Assembly: GCA_026874595.1 (NCBI GenBank)
Contig: CM049306.1
Coordinates: 26,279,519-26,343,518 of the forward strand
Direction of reading: 5' to 3'
Origin: Sipunculus nudus
Lineage: Eukaryota > Annelida > Sipuncula > Golfingiida > Sipunculidae
Length of the DNA: 64,000 nucleotides
Part shown: positions 25,930-37,009 of the stretch, one piece after another
Numbering within the stretch: position 1 is the stretch's first letter
Layout of the letters: every line of letters starts with the position of its first letter
Translations under genes and position numbers: made by a program
The notes under the pieces: model-generated
Seen by the model: only the letters and a program-made list of their open reading frames with translations
Database searches by the model: none
Told to the model about the DNA's origin: nothing

Positions 25930-28438
25930 CTTTTGCTATGTGCTTAGATTGATGTGAAAGTAGTCCAAAGTGAATATAATAGTTTTATGTTTAAATATAA
26001 ATTAAAGCCATAAAACCAGGTACTTATGATCATTATGATCATACTTATGATCAATTTGTGAAATTAGTAAATTCTGGATTCTCAAGAACTTTGTTTTGCT
26101 GAAACTGAATAAATACCAGACATGATAAGAATACTTTGCAAATATATTTGAATGCCAATATGAATATATGTACTCCATAATTTCATGCATAAAAATAGGA
26201 ATAAAGGTATAAATGAAAGTATTTGAATACAAATGCAAATACTTTCAAAATGTAATCATGAATGTATTCATGAATATATTCTATAATATTATTTTAATAA
26301 TCATTTATTTCGATTATATTATTATAAGATCTTTTCATATGATGCTGTTATTATTTTTAATTTAAATTATATTTGACACAATATTTGTTTTTAATTTATA
26401 ATAAATAGTTATATTATTTTAGTTTTATTCTTGGGTAGGAATAACCAGTAATTATTGTATCCGCCAAAACGAAGTTTTGCGGATACTATGTTTTTGACCG
26501 GGTTCCGCCGCCGCCGCCGCGTTCGTTTCCAGAGAACTCCTCTGAGACTACTGGACAGATTTTTCCGAAACTTACACAAATTATCAGGTCACATGTGAAC
26601 TGGTGCCTAACCAAGTGACCTTGACCTCTGACCTTTCTTCTCTGCCCAGCGTCCGTTTGTGCATCTGTTTCCACACATAAACCCATATATCTCGGGAACC
26701 GTTTGACCGATCCGGAAAAATTTTTTACATAAATGTAGCCCTGGGAAAGCTTTATAACATACACAACAAAAGGTGGCGCCACCTGCAACCATGTTTGCAG
26801 TGTCCATCTGTTCATCTGCCTGGGGTTAAAATCACTCATATCTCTGCAGTGGTTTGACTAATTCACCTAAAATTCGGCATGCATATACATCCTAGATAGC
26901 TTTCTCGATTTTGTGACAGGTGGCGCCACCTACATTCACGTTAACGCTCCACACATAATCCCATATATCTCGGGAACCGTTTGACCGATCCGGAAAAAAT
27001 TTTTACACAAATGTAGCCCTGGGATAGCTTTATAACATACACAACAAAAGGTGGCGCCACCTGCAACCATGTTTGAACAGTGTCCATCTGTTCATCAGCC
27101 TGGGGTTAAAATCACTCATATCTCTGCAGTGGTTTGACTAATTCACCTAAAATTCGGCATGCATATACATCCTAGATAGCTTTCTCGATTTTGTGACAGG
27201 TGGCGCCACCTACATTCACGTTAACGCTCCACACATAATCCCATATATCTCGGGAACCGTTTGACCGATCCGGAAAAAAATTTTACACAAATGTAGCCCT
27301 GGGATAGCTTTATAACATACACAACAAAAGGTGGCGCCACCTGCAACCATGTTTGCACAGTGTCCATCTGTTCATCTGCCTGGGGTTAAAATCACTCATA
27401 TCTCTGCAGTGGTTTGACTAATTCACCTAAAATTCGGCATGCATATACATCCTAGATAGCTTTCTCAAATTTGTGACAGGTGGCGCCACCTACATTCATG
27501 TTAACGCTCCACACATAATCCCATATATCTCGGGAACCGTTTGACCGATCCGGAAAAAATTTTTACACAAATGTAGCCCTGGGATAGCTTTATTACATAC
27601 ACAACAAAAGGTGGCGCCACCTGCAACCATGTTTGCACAGTGTCCATTTGTTCATCTGCCTGGGGTTAAAATCACTCATATCTCTGCAGTGGTTTGACTA
27701 ATTCACCTTAAAATCAGCATGGGAACCGTTTGACCAATCAGGAAAAACACTTTACACAAATGTAGCCCTAGGATAGCTTTATAACATGAACAAAAATGGT
27801 GGTGCCACCTGCAGCCATTTTTGCACAGCGTCCATCTGTTTGTCTGCTGTGGGATAAAATTACTCATAACTCTGCAGTGGTTTGACTTTTCCACATGAAA
27901 TTTTGCATGTGTATATATCTTGGATAGTTTCTCGTTCAAATAACAGGTGGCGCCACCTACAATCATGTTTATGTGGCAGAGATCCATTCTAATATTTAAC
28001 ACATGTAACTCTATATCCCCTTGCCACTCAATCAATGCCTCACTTCACCCGTCCTTCTCTGATTTTGGCGGATACACGTAGTCGCTTGTCGACTACCCAT
28101 ATTCTAGTTAAATAAAAGTTCTTATTTGTAAAAATCAGAATTACCATGACTGATAATGGACAGGGTTTTTTTCAAATAATTCTACTGCAATGTAGATAAG
28201 TTATATGGCCAAGTCAAAACCTATGTAAAAACAGCACACCATTTCCAACTGTATATAATATAAATGACATCAATCTTCTTCCCTGTCTCCAAGGATATTA
28301 TCATAATCTTACATAACTTTAGTTAAACACCATCAGCTCATAATACAGCTTATATTACCACAGAAAACTTGCAATTGCCTACCTCCTCTTCCAAATCATA
28401 TTTTGTGAGCATATAAAACCCATGGGTTCCTTGTTACC
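25930..28438 (+). repeat. Duplicated 3' part of family C element, interrupted by B5
   Basis: Sequence from 25930 to 26330 repeats 25070-25480 (shared blocks include ACTGAATAAATACCAGACAT and CCAGGTACTTATGATCATTA). Sequence at 28190-28360 repeats 25556-25720 (AGTTATATGGCCAAGTCAAA). It ends near 28438 in CCCATGGGTTCCTTGTT, a version of the family C terminus. Element B5 sits between the two halves of this second copy. Confidence 0.7.
26455..28106 (+). mobile_element. Family B Helentron-like element, copy B5 (best preserved)
   Basis: The 5' hairpin GTATCCGCCAAAAC-GAA-GTTTTGCGGATAC is at 26457-26486. It is followed by a (CCG)n run at 26505-26521. The 3' end reads TTTTGGCGGATACACG and then hairpin GTAGTCGCTTGTCGACTAC and CCATATTCTAGTT. 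The core has three near-identical 280-bp units (anchor TTAACGCTCCACACATAATC at 26941, 27221 and 27501), each with two GGTGGCGCCACC palindromes about 147 bp apart. The near identity of the units suggests recent tandem expansion. Short reading frames in the repeat are not genes. Confidence 0.85.
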
Positions 28439-28621
28439 TTTTTTCAACAACCATGCAATACTAAATGAGTTGGTGAAACATCCCATGTTTCACTCCTGTG
28501 ATATGAAGGAGTGAAAATTGTCTTTCTGTATTATAATTGTATTTATTATGGGAAAATGGTACAATGCAATACCAAATGAGTTGGTAAAACAACCAATGTT
28601 TCACTCATGAGATGGTAAAAG
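28439..28621. repeat. Two diverged copies of a short repeat next to the right arm
   Basis: ATGCAATACTAAATGAGTTG near 28452 recurs as ATGCAATACCAAATGAGTTG near 28564. Each is followed by a GTTTCACTC segment. Confidence 0.55.
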
Positions 28622-28883
28622 CATGGATCGCAATATGGGCTGGTCAAGTTTAGGATCGCAATTTTGACTGGACAGATCTTAGATTTGTCCAGTCCTGATT
28701 GCGATCCTGAAGCAAGAAAGACAGGATCGCAGTCTGGGCCGGACTAAACTGCGATCGCAATCTAGGCTGGACGGATCTAAGATCTGGCCAGCCTGGATTG
28801 CGATCGCATTGGGCCGGCCTGAACTGCGATCGCAATTTGGGCTGGACAGATCTAAGATCCGTCCAGATCGCGATCTGGGCCTT

Positions 28884-28887
<4 letters not shown>
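28622..28887 (-). repeat. Right inverted-repeat arm built of alternating palindromes
   Basis: This is the inverse of 22629-22895, containing the same GCGATCGC and GGATCTAAGATC units in reversed order and ending GGGCCTTGACA. A (TA)n tract begins immediately after it. Confidence 0.85.

Positions 28888-28968
<81 letters not shown>
28888..28968. repeat. (TA)n microsatellite
   Basis: About 80 bases of TA repeats, apparently expanded from the TA target site of the 6.26-kb element. Confidence 0.95.
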
Positions 28969-28971
<3 letters not shown>

Positions 28972-29245
28972 CCTGAAATTGGGCATTTTTATACATAATG
29001 TAAAGCTTTGTCATATACAAGACTGGTTGGGCCACCTACAAAAATTTTTGTACAGTTTATGTCCCTGCTTATTTCTCAGGAGGGGATATAAGCCTGATAT
29101 TGGGCATATGTATACATCTCTGATATCTCTGTTGTAGACAAGACTTGCAGGCCTACTTGAAAAGTAATGGCCCAGTATTATATGAAGCTTTATACCTGGT
29201 GTATAAATCATTGCACAGGTTCGCATGAGGCCTGTAGGCCTTGTT

Positions 29246-29532
29246 ACAAAACTTGTCCAATTAGATCTTGCCAACCTTCATTACCATTGAGCACAGAAGT
29301 GACATCTTGTGATTAATGAGACAGTTATTCTGTTTTATGATCTAATTCTGTTTAACAAGTGACCCATAAATGTGAGTGTAATATGGTAATTAAGTACTAA
29401 TTGCTAATATTTTTGGTATTGAATAATACTAGTTTATCCTGTCTGTTCATTATTTTGCACTTTAGGACCAGGTTAGTGTCATCTTATGGATGATTGCACT
29501 TTGATATAAAAAAAAAGTTGCCAAACTAATTT
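29246..29532. other. Spacer between two family A elements
   Basis: Unique-looking AT-rich sequence; nothing recognised. Confidence 0.4.
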
Positions 29533-29533
29533 T

Positions 29534-30600
29534 AGCGAACCTGTGAGCTTATGTGATGGCGAGTTTTCATTGGTCTTTTGTTGTTTGTAGGCCATCGGTA
29601 AAACCATAATATCTCAAAAAACCATCAGAACTAGCAGCACGAAAGTGTATGGAAGAATCAGTCACATGTCAAACTTTATCAGATTGAACTTGTTTTTCTT
29701 TTTTGCTATCTGCATCGATTATGATTTTATAGGGGAAAAAAAGATTAAAAATGTTTAAAAATCTTTTTCTGTGAAACTGTCCAGCCAAATTGTTCAATAT
29801 TTCACAAAAATAATCTCTTAATCAATCTCTCTCAAGTTTGTTTGAATGGTTCCAGTTTCGTGATTTTTGGCTAAGTTACAGCAAAGCTGAACATAGTCAT
29901 TTGGTCAAAAAAGCATACTAAATTTACAATCTCAGAAACTGCTGGAGCTATCATCACCAAATTTCATACAGATGTTGGTCACATTTGAAATTGTGGTATT
30001 GGTGATGCCACCAGCATCGACACTGTCTGTACTGGGGTCATCAGCACATTTACCCAAAGTTTCTCAGGAACAGGAGGAGGTAGCATCCCCAAATTTTATG
30101 CATATATCAGTCACATATCAAATGTTGTGGGATTAAGTGCTTTGTGGGGCAACCTGCATTGACTTACATTTTAAGGGGGAAAAGCTTGAAAATCTCTGAC
30201 AAAATCATTTAGGCGAATTGTTCAATATTTCACAGAAAGATCCCACAGTTGAGCTCTTTTAGTTTAAAGTTTGTTCAAATGGTTTGGGTTCAATGAATTT
30301 TGGCAAAGTAAAAGGAATGTGAACTTTGTCATTTGGCCAAGTAAGGTTAAGGTGAAATTAAGGTTTTTGTGGCACCACCTACATCAGCCTGTTTTACTGG
30401 CAAAGACCTCTTAATTTTAGCCTCTTTCAGCTTTTACTTTAAAAAAAGTTTTATGATGAAACTGTCAAGCCAAATGGTAAATTATTTTCATAAGATTTAT
30501 CCTACTAGGCTCTCTCAACTGTATAAGAATAGATTGAAATAATCATTCTTGGTAGAGTCATAGAAAGCTGTAGTTGGTCTTGTGGCCTTTATCAGATTGA
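29534..30600 (+). mobile_element. Family A Helentron-like element, copy A4 (3' end not found)
   Basis: It starts AGCGAACCTGTGAGCTTATG and shares internal blocks with A1 (ATTGTTCAATATTTCAC and ACTGTCCAGCCAAATTG). GGTGATGCCACCAGCATCG stands where other copies have the palindrome. The family A 3' hairpin is absent, so the right boundary is approximate and the copy is probably truncated. Confidence 0.6.
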
Positions 30601-31587
30601 GAGCAGCAATAGTCTTCTTCTGCAAAACTGTTGTTTCAAATTCTGTAACATTGCACAAAAATGATTCTAATGTGGCCTTTGTTCAAGAGTACTCAAATGA
30701 TTTTTTGCTGAATTATTGGACCTTTAACAAAGAAAGGATTCTAAGATACTTTGGTAAACAAAACTAGTAGATTTAAAATAATAACCGACTGAGCTGTGTG
30801 GGTATATAAGTAGAACTGTACAGGCAACAAAAATAATTGGTATTCATACCAACCTATGTGTAAGATATATCCATGAATAAAATTTATCTGTATTCTTGAT
30901 TTCGCTTTCAAATACAAAAGCTCCAGTATCTGAATAACTGATGCATTGATAGCCATGATTCTTAGCTGTGTCATATACCATCAGAACAATAATAATTTAG
31001 AGGTATGGGTAGCAGTTTGTAAATTGTATTTGTATAAACAGTATTTTTTCCCATATCAAATCTGAAGTAGTATATAACTTTGAAGAAGCTGAAGGTTGCT
31101 ATCCAGGATACAGTTCATTACCAAATAAATTTATACTCTGCTTTATCTAAACTTCATTTTATTGTAGTTTCAATTGAGTTTGAAATGGGGAAATCCAACC
31201 ACAAAGGTCTGACGATCTCTACTACCACCTTAAACGACTCTGTCATAGTGTTAATATGTTACTTTCATCCACTTTGTTTATCAAAGGAGAGGGATCAGTG
31301 TCTTATTTTATATTTTTTCAACTAAAGGGTTGATTTAATCTCAAGTGACAGCAAGGAAAAATTTCCAATTCACCTTTACATTTCTTTCCCTGTGTCAAGG
31401 ATTGGTATGTGCTGATGGTCACATAGTTCAAATTGTGCACACATGGATGGATCATAGTATTTATATGTATTAAAATATATATGCAGTATACTTAAGACTT
31501 AAGTGTCCTTTACTTAGGGAAATGTGTCATGGATCTGAAATCTATGTTTTTGTCCTGAATCCTTATTAACTTTGGTTTTTGTTTCAG
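30601..31587. other. SH3 gene intron 1, distal part
   Basis: No repeat ends or additional exons are supported. Confidence 0.4.
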
Positions 31588-31632
31588 TATGAAAGACAAG
31601 AGACTGAAGACAGACTGCCAGATGACTATACC
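31588..31632 (+). CDS. Coding exon 2 of the SH3 gene (15-residue linker)
   Basis: A 45-base exon lies between a good acceptor (TTTGTTTCAG) and a consensus donor (GTAAGT). It is phase 0 on both sides and continues the SH3 frame as YERQETEDRLPDDYT. The peptide is acidic and hydrophilic and probably unstructured. Being a multiple of three, the exon could be skipped without changing frame, so alternative splicing is possible. Confidence 0.75.
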
Positions 31633-32475
31633 GTAAGTTACATTCATCTTTGATACAAATGAATGTTTTGAGGAAATTGTTTTTCCTCATGCCACTGGCA
31701 CCAATAATATCAGCTCAATGGTTACATCAATGGGGGTCACCAAATATTACATTCGCTTTTGTACAGGTATGTTGTAATCTTGCTGTGCCACTTCACATGT
31801 GCACCGGATTTCCCTTCTGTCTTTTGGCAATGGATTGAATTCTGATATTACACAAGAATATTTTCAAACTGGAGAGTATTCATTATTGATTAAAATCTGT
31901 TGTGTAATATGTCTTTTATACTAGATAAACCATGAAAATGGTTTAAAATATCTTTTTAACAAATTGAGGGGGGGTGCTGTCTAAGTGACTTCTAGTTTTA
32001 AAGATTCAATGCTGCCATTCTGGTGGTGGCATTTCCCAACATATCTTAACAACTAGGAATGCAAACTGATAATTTGAGTTATGCATGCACTTAATTATCA
32101 AACAGCAGATCCTATCAGAACATAAAAATAATACATATTGATTTTTTTTTATTTCTGGTTTTACATGAGTTGCTACATACTTCCTGGATGTGTAGGCCTG
32201 AGCAAGCAATAAGACTGGATATTGAGAAAAGTAGGTGAAAAAAGAATACAGAAATTTGAGCTCAGCACACCTGATTCAAATTAGATCTGATAAATAACTT
32301 CATAAATATGTATGAGTTATTAAGTTGATATACATCAGTACTTGCTCAAGCCCTGATTTCAAACAGTGTTTAACATAAGTGAAGACTCAAGTGGTTTTAG
32401 GTGGAGATTCACTGGCCTCATTGGACTCTTTCTATAGAGCACATGAGTGAGTCCTGGTGTAACTGTAATCATGGT
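31633..32475. other. SH3 gene intron 2, first part
   Basis: Unique-looking sequence. Nothing is recognised before the piggyBac-like MITE. Confidence 0.4.
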
Positions 32476-32479
32476 TTAA

Positions 32480-32745
32480 CCCTTTACTGTTTACATTTAT
32501 TTTAGATTTCCGACAAATTCTGACACTATTTATATTTACACTAACAGCCATATCTTTTCAAGCTTTTTTTGTATCTTTATCAAATTTTCAACAGTTCCCA
32601 CTAAGAGGGTTTGCTGAAGGTTATTGAAAATCATTGAAACTTAGAAAAAATATGCAATATTTTTGTCCTGAAAGAATCTATTCATATCATGGCATTCTAG
32701 TTGCCCATTTTGAGTGCTCTTTAGTGGCTTGTAAACAGTAAAGGG
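32480..32745. mobile_element. piggyBac-like MITE flanked by TTAA
   Basis: The 266-bp element begins CCCTTTACTGTTTACA and ends with its inverse TGTAAACAGTAAAGGG. It is bounded on both sides by TTAA (32476-32479 and 32746-32749). TTAA target duplication and CCC-starting inverted repeats are hallmarks of piggyBac-type elements. No coding capacity, so it is non-autonomous. Confidence 0.8.
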
Positions 32746-32749
32746 TTAA

Positions 32750-34365
32750 AGAAAAGCAGAACAAATGTAATGAATTGTTCTAAGATCTTTGAGTAAGTGA
32801 TTTCTGTGTTCTTAATATTTTTCTCTGGGAAACTGTATGTCAGCTGATTTGAAGGAAAATACACCAGGCAATTTGCAATAGAAATTTGTTAAGCATTTGC
32901 AGGACAAATAACATTACCCAGATATTATGTATTGCTAATCCAGGAGTACAATGTTTACCAGAAGTACTGATCAGTCTGGTTATATCTAATCTCTTATCAA
33001 GGGATTTTGGTAGCTATCTTGGTCTGTTGTTATTATGTACCAGTACTCCAGTGTAGATCACAAGACATGATGCAATATCTCAGGAGGACAATGGATATTT
33101 TACTTAAGGTGGACAGTACATTAGAGACAGGCTTACTAATTAAACCAATATTTGCATTAATTAAATCAGGGATAGTACTTACTTGAAATTTGCATTTTTC
33201 CAGGGATAAGGCATGATTCTAGTTTAGCCCTTCCACAGAAAAATTTGCCTTTTCGCTAAAGATGCATCCTTTCATCATATTAAACTTTCAGTCAGTAACA
33301 CTTACAAATAATGCCAATTCTGCCATCTTCCATGCCACCCTACATGCACACTTTCATTCACAGTTCTACAAAAGAGCTGAATGGTTTTTTTTTCATATAA
33401 ACCCTAATTAAGGACATTGAGCAATAATATTTTAGACTGTCTGATTTATGAATATTTTGTATATTCTTGAAAGTAATATGTGACTCCTGGTACAATTCAT
33501 TGATGACATTTGAATATAAATAGTAAGTGTTCATCACAAAGAACAGCTTTATGAAAATACAAGCAGAGAAAGATCAATATTTTTGCAGAGAAAACATAGT
33601 AGAACCTCTGTTTATTATCAGATGGATGAAACATGATTTATATGCATTGTTTGGTCACAATCAGATTATTATCTAACCAGTTATGATGAAACTCGGTTTC
33701 CGGTACCAGGATCCAGGAACCAGGAATGTCTGCTTGTTGCTCTGATTAATATTATTAATCAATGAAGTCATTGCAAGAGCATGAAAAATGAGAGAAATCT
33801 TGCATCAGTGAGGCTGCTTGATCTGAAAAGTAATATGTCTTATATATCAAATAGTCATATGAGTCATTATCGCAGGTTTATGGATATGCTGCACAGCAGT
33901 TTGTGTGTGTCACTGTGTGTGCTTTCTTTGTAGCCTTCCTTAATTCAGTTTTACTTTTTGTGTTTAGGAACAAAGTTTCTCTGTGCAAAATTTGTTATAA
34001 CCACTGCACTCTCTCCACCTTGGATATTTTGTTTTAAACTGTAAGATCATCCATTGTTCACAGGCTTTTGATTTATAATTGCATGTTTGGTCTGAGTGAC
34101 ACGACTCCCTTTCATTTGTTTGTGATGTTTTTCAGAAGTTTTGCAGGCCCAAGATATTATCAGATGGTAAATGTGATAATTACAAGTGTCATATGCATGA
34201 CACGTATGGTAGATCATTGTTATTTTTGTAACCCATGGTTCCTTAGTAAAGTCCTGCAACAAGGATATTCTATGTTATCTGTCCCTATTTCCCGATCCCT
34301 GTCTTATTTTTCACATGGACCTCCAAGTTACTTTCCCATGACTAGTATATTAAGAAATTAATTAG
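32750..34365. other. SH3 gene intron 2, unassigned stretch
   Basis: Unique-looking AT-rich sequence; no exon or repeat end is supported. Confidence 0.4.
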
Positions 34366-35298
34366 TTCCGCCGAAACAAAAATTTGCCAATACTATGTTT
34401 TTTTCTGGGTTCTGTCGCCATGCTCGTTTCTAAAATAGAACTCTTGAAACCACTGGACAGGTTTTTCTGAAACTTGACACCATTATTGGGTCACATATAT
34501 CTCTGCAGTGGTTTGACTAATTCACCTGAAATTTGGCATGGGTATACATCCTGGGTAGCTTTATTGATTTTATGACAGGTGGCATCACCTACATTCAGTT
34601 CAGGCTGCAGACATCCAGGCTAATATCTCATTACTGGTTTGATTTATCCTCCTGAAATTTTGCACATTAATAGATCTCACTTAACTTTCATCATACACAA
34701 AACTGGTGGTACCACCTGCAACCATTTTTGCACAACGTCCTCCTGTTTGTCTGTTATGGGATAAAAGCACTCGAATCTCGGCAGTGGTTTCACTTATCTG
34801 CCTAAAATTTTACATGTATATACATCTTGGATAGCTTTCTTGCATTTTTTGGCAGGTGGTGCCACCTACATTTGTTTACGCTGCAGACATCCATGCTAAT
34901 ATCTCAGGACTGGTAAGACGTATCTGCCTGAAATTTTGCATGAGTATAGATCTTACATAGCTCTACAGCTTATTCAAATTTGGTGGCCCAACTTACAACC
35001 ATTTTTGTATGATGTCCATCTGTTCATCTGCCTAGGGTAAAAAACATTCATACCTCAGCAGTGGTTTGACTTATCCACCTGAAATTTTGCATATGTATAC
35101 ATCTGTAATAGCTTTCTCTTTCAAATATCAGGTGGCGCCACCTACTATCATTTTTACATGGCAGACATCCATGATAATATGCAACACATCTCAGTCTGTT
35201 TCCCCTTGCCACTCAATCCATGACTCACTTCACCCGTCCCACTCTAATTTCGACAGATACACATAGGACTTCGCTTGTCGACTACACGTTTTCTAGTT
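34366..35298 (+). mobile_element. Family B Helentron-like element, copy B6 (short, degenerate)
   Basis: The 5' hairpin is decayed (TTCCGCCGAAACAAAAATTT, then GCCAATACTATG). The 3' end keeps GACAGATACACATAGG, then CGCTTGTCGACTAC and TTTTCTAGTTT. Two or three decayed core units carry palindrome variants, with one intact GGTGGCGCCACC at about 35132. At 0.93 kb it is the shortest family B copy. Confidence 0.75.
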
Positions 35299-35474
35299 TA
35301 CATTATTTGTCAGTGCCTGTATCTGCCTCTTAGTACACAAAATAATAAATTTGACGACATGAAAAAAACATTTAACTTTTTCTTTATAATCAATCTTTTT
35401 AAGCATAATAACCAATATTACAAAGTGAGTGTATATCTTTCTTGCAATTATTCAGAAAATGATTTACTGTCCAG

Positions 35475-35506
<32 letters not shown>

Positions 35507-35511
<5 letters not shown>

Positions 35512-35679
35512 CTCTGAAGAAAAACAACACTGTTAATTCACAACAGTCTGTTTCACGGGATGCGACCCAATCATCAGGTGAATGTGGTTAGAATCTAACC
35601 ACATTCACCTGATGATCGGGTCGCATCCCGTGAAACAGACTGTTGTGAATTAACAGTGTTGTTTTTCTTCAGAGTTATA
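35507..35679. repeat. 173-bp almost perfect palindrome
   Basis: The arms 35507-35592 and 35594-35679 are exact inverses around a single A at 35593, with one mismatch (CCCAATC versus GATCGGG). The core reads GGTTAGAATCTAACC. It lies between (TA)n tracts at 35477-35506 and 35741-35760. Such a perfect fold-back could be a very young MITE or the product of a recent inverted duplication. Confidence 0.9.
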
Positions 35680-35764
35680 CCGCTCTGGCCTAGTCTGTAG
35701 GCCATAGAGCACTTTACATCGGAGGGTAACACTACCTTCTATATATATATATATATATATAAAC
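35680..35764. other. Segment between palindrome and Tigger relic
   Basis: It contains a small hairpin (GGCCTAGTCTGTAGGCC at about 35688-35704) and a (TA)n tract at 35741-35760. Confidence 0.5.
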
Positions 35765-36229
35765 ACAGTAGAATGCCTGCTAACGGCCACGCCTCAATAA
35801 CAGTCAATACGTCTATGACGGTCAGATTTTCTGGTCCCGAATTTTCAACCGTTATATTTCATAATCATTTTGTTGTCAATTATGGTCACTCCTCTATTCC
35901 GTATTACGGACAGGTCCCTCGGTTCCGCAGGCCTGGAAATGCCTCAATTATGGTCAGGGGCAGTGACATGAGCTTAACAAGTCGAGCGGCCACTTCTGAC
36001 CTCAATATCATTACACAAGTGTCCGCTCTCACATGTCTGTTAATGAGTACCTGGATAAAGGTAAAAACTCAACTGTGACTGAGTTGTTTGACACGTAGCC
36101 AGTGTTGTACTACCCCACTCAGCCTCATTAGTATGCACAATAGTAAGCATGTGTTCCCACCTGTGTGTATATTTGGGAATCAGTCGTGCGAACCGGATCT
36201 TAATCAGGGTGTTTGTCATTTAATTAACG

Positions 36230-36778
36230 AATGACAGCCAAATTATTATGATTTTTAAGCGGCACTACAGGAAATTCCTCCGACGATATGTGATCGCCAA
36301 GGCTGATAAAGGGGCCGTGGACGTTGCATCTGGAAAGGCCATCAACATTCTAGATGCTGTCCAGTGGATAGGAGCTGTCGGTAAAGGTATCAAGAAAACT
36401 ACAGTGACAGCATGCTTCAAGAAATCAGGCTTTCCTGTTGAAAATGACAACGAAGATGATGATGACATCCATTGAGTCAACTCATTGCCAGAGCATCCCA
36501 TCAGCTGAACAAAAAGGACCCCATGTCCGATGAAGAATTGTCAACTTGACCAGCATGCCCCGTCTGTGGAGGAACTGACTGATAACTGGGAAAGAGACTT
36601 GGTGAGTGAAGCCATGGAACCGGCTGCCAATGACAAGGATTCTGACAGTGAAACAGAACAGTCTGACTCAGAGGAATGCACCTTCAAAGACATATCAGAG
36701 GCATTTAAATGGGCACAGCAACTCAAACTGTTTTCAGTGAAGAAAGGAATGACTGGCAGCTATACACAACAGCCGTGA
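36230..36778 (+). pseudogene. C-terminal fragment of a Tigger/pogo DDE transposase
   Basis: The first block (36248-36475) reads FKRHYRKFLRRYVIAKAD and then INILDAVQWIGAVGKGIKK and TVTACFKKSGF. This order is typical of the segment after the last catalytic residue in Tigger/pogo and CENP-B-like transposases. A second block in another frame (36530-36778) is acidic (DSDSETEQSDSEECTFKD) and then has ISEAFKWAQQLKLFSV, like the transposase tail. A stop and frame change at 36474 separate them. The DNA-binding domain and the DDE catalytic core are missing, so it is inactive. Confidence 0.75.
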
Positions 36779-36915
36779 ATTTGGAATTTGCCTATCAAGA
36801 TGAAATTGTGGACTCGATAGTGTGAAACAAACAGTCTTCCATATAACTGCTTTCTTTAACCAGATGTAAAGAGTGTATTCTGTGAATGTTCACGTATTTC
36901 TGCTGATACTTCTGT

Positions 36916-36948
36916 GCTCTTAGTATGCTTTGATTAATACTAAGAGCC
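36916..36948. repeat. Small hairpin in the Tigger 3' region
   Basis: CTCTTAGTAT and its inverse ATACTAAGAG flank a ten-base loop. Function unknown. Confidence 0.5.
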
Positions 36949-37009
36949 TCTCAACATTTGTCTAAATATTCTGGATATACAATCTGTTTGTAATTTAATA
37001 ACAAACACT

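Larger units (their letters stand above)
22629..28887. mobile_element. 6.26-kb element bounded by 266-bp GATC-rich inverted repeats
   Basis: The sequence begins TGTCAAGGCCCAGATTGCG and ends with the inverse, at a TATATA site inside A3. The arms (22629-22895 and 28622-28887) are almost complete inverted copies of each other. No transposase gene is seen between them; the interior is filled with a family C element, a duplicated piece of it and a family B element. It behaves as a TA-targeting TIR element that is now non-autonomous, or as a fold-back element carrying passengers. The class is inferred. Confidence 0.75.
21774..29245 (+). mobile_element. Family A Helentron-like element, copy A3 (interrupted)
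   Basis: The 5' end AGGGAACCTGTGAGCTTAT is at 21774. The 3' end, GCACAGGTTCGC with hairpin AGGCCTGTAGGCCTTGTT, is at 29213-29245. The interior at 22.05-22.45 kb matches A2 in inverse orientation. The A sequence breaks off at TTTGATATATATAT (22628) and resumes at TATATATCAGCCTGAAATTG (about 28962); in A2 these two segments are contiguous. Without the insertion the element would be about 1.2 kb. Confidence 0.75.

Noticed and set aside
28679-29035. 118-codon frame on the - strand rich in Ile-Tyr
   Set aside because: It is a translation of the (TA)n tract and the GATC palindrome arm.
35773-36078. 101-codon frame at the left end of the Tigger relic
   Set aside because: It translates the inverted-repeat and subterminal region of the transposon; the peptide resembles no transposase domain.
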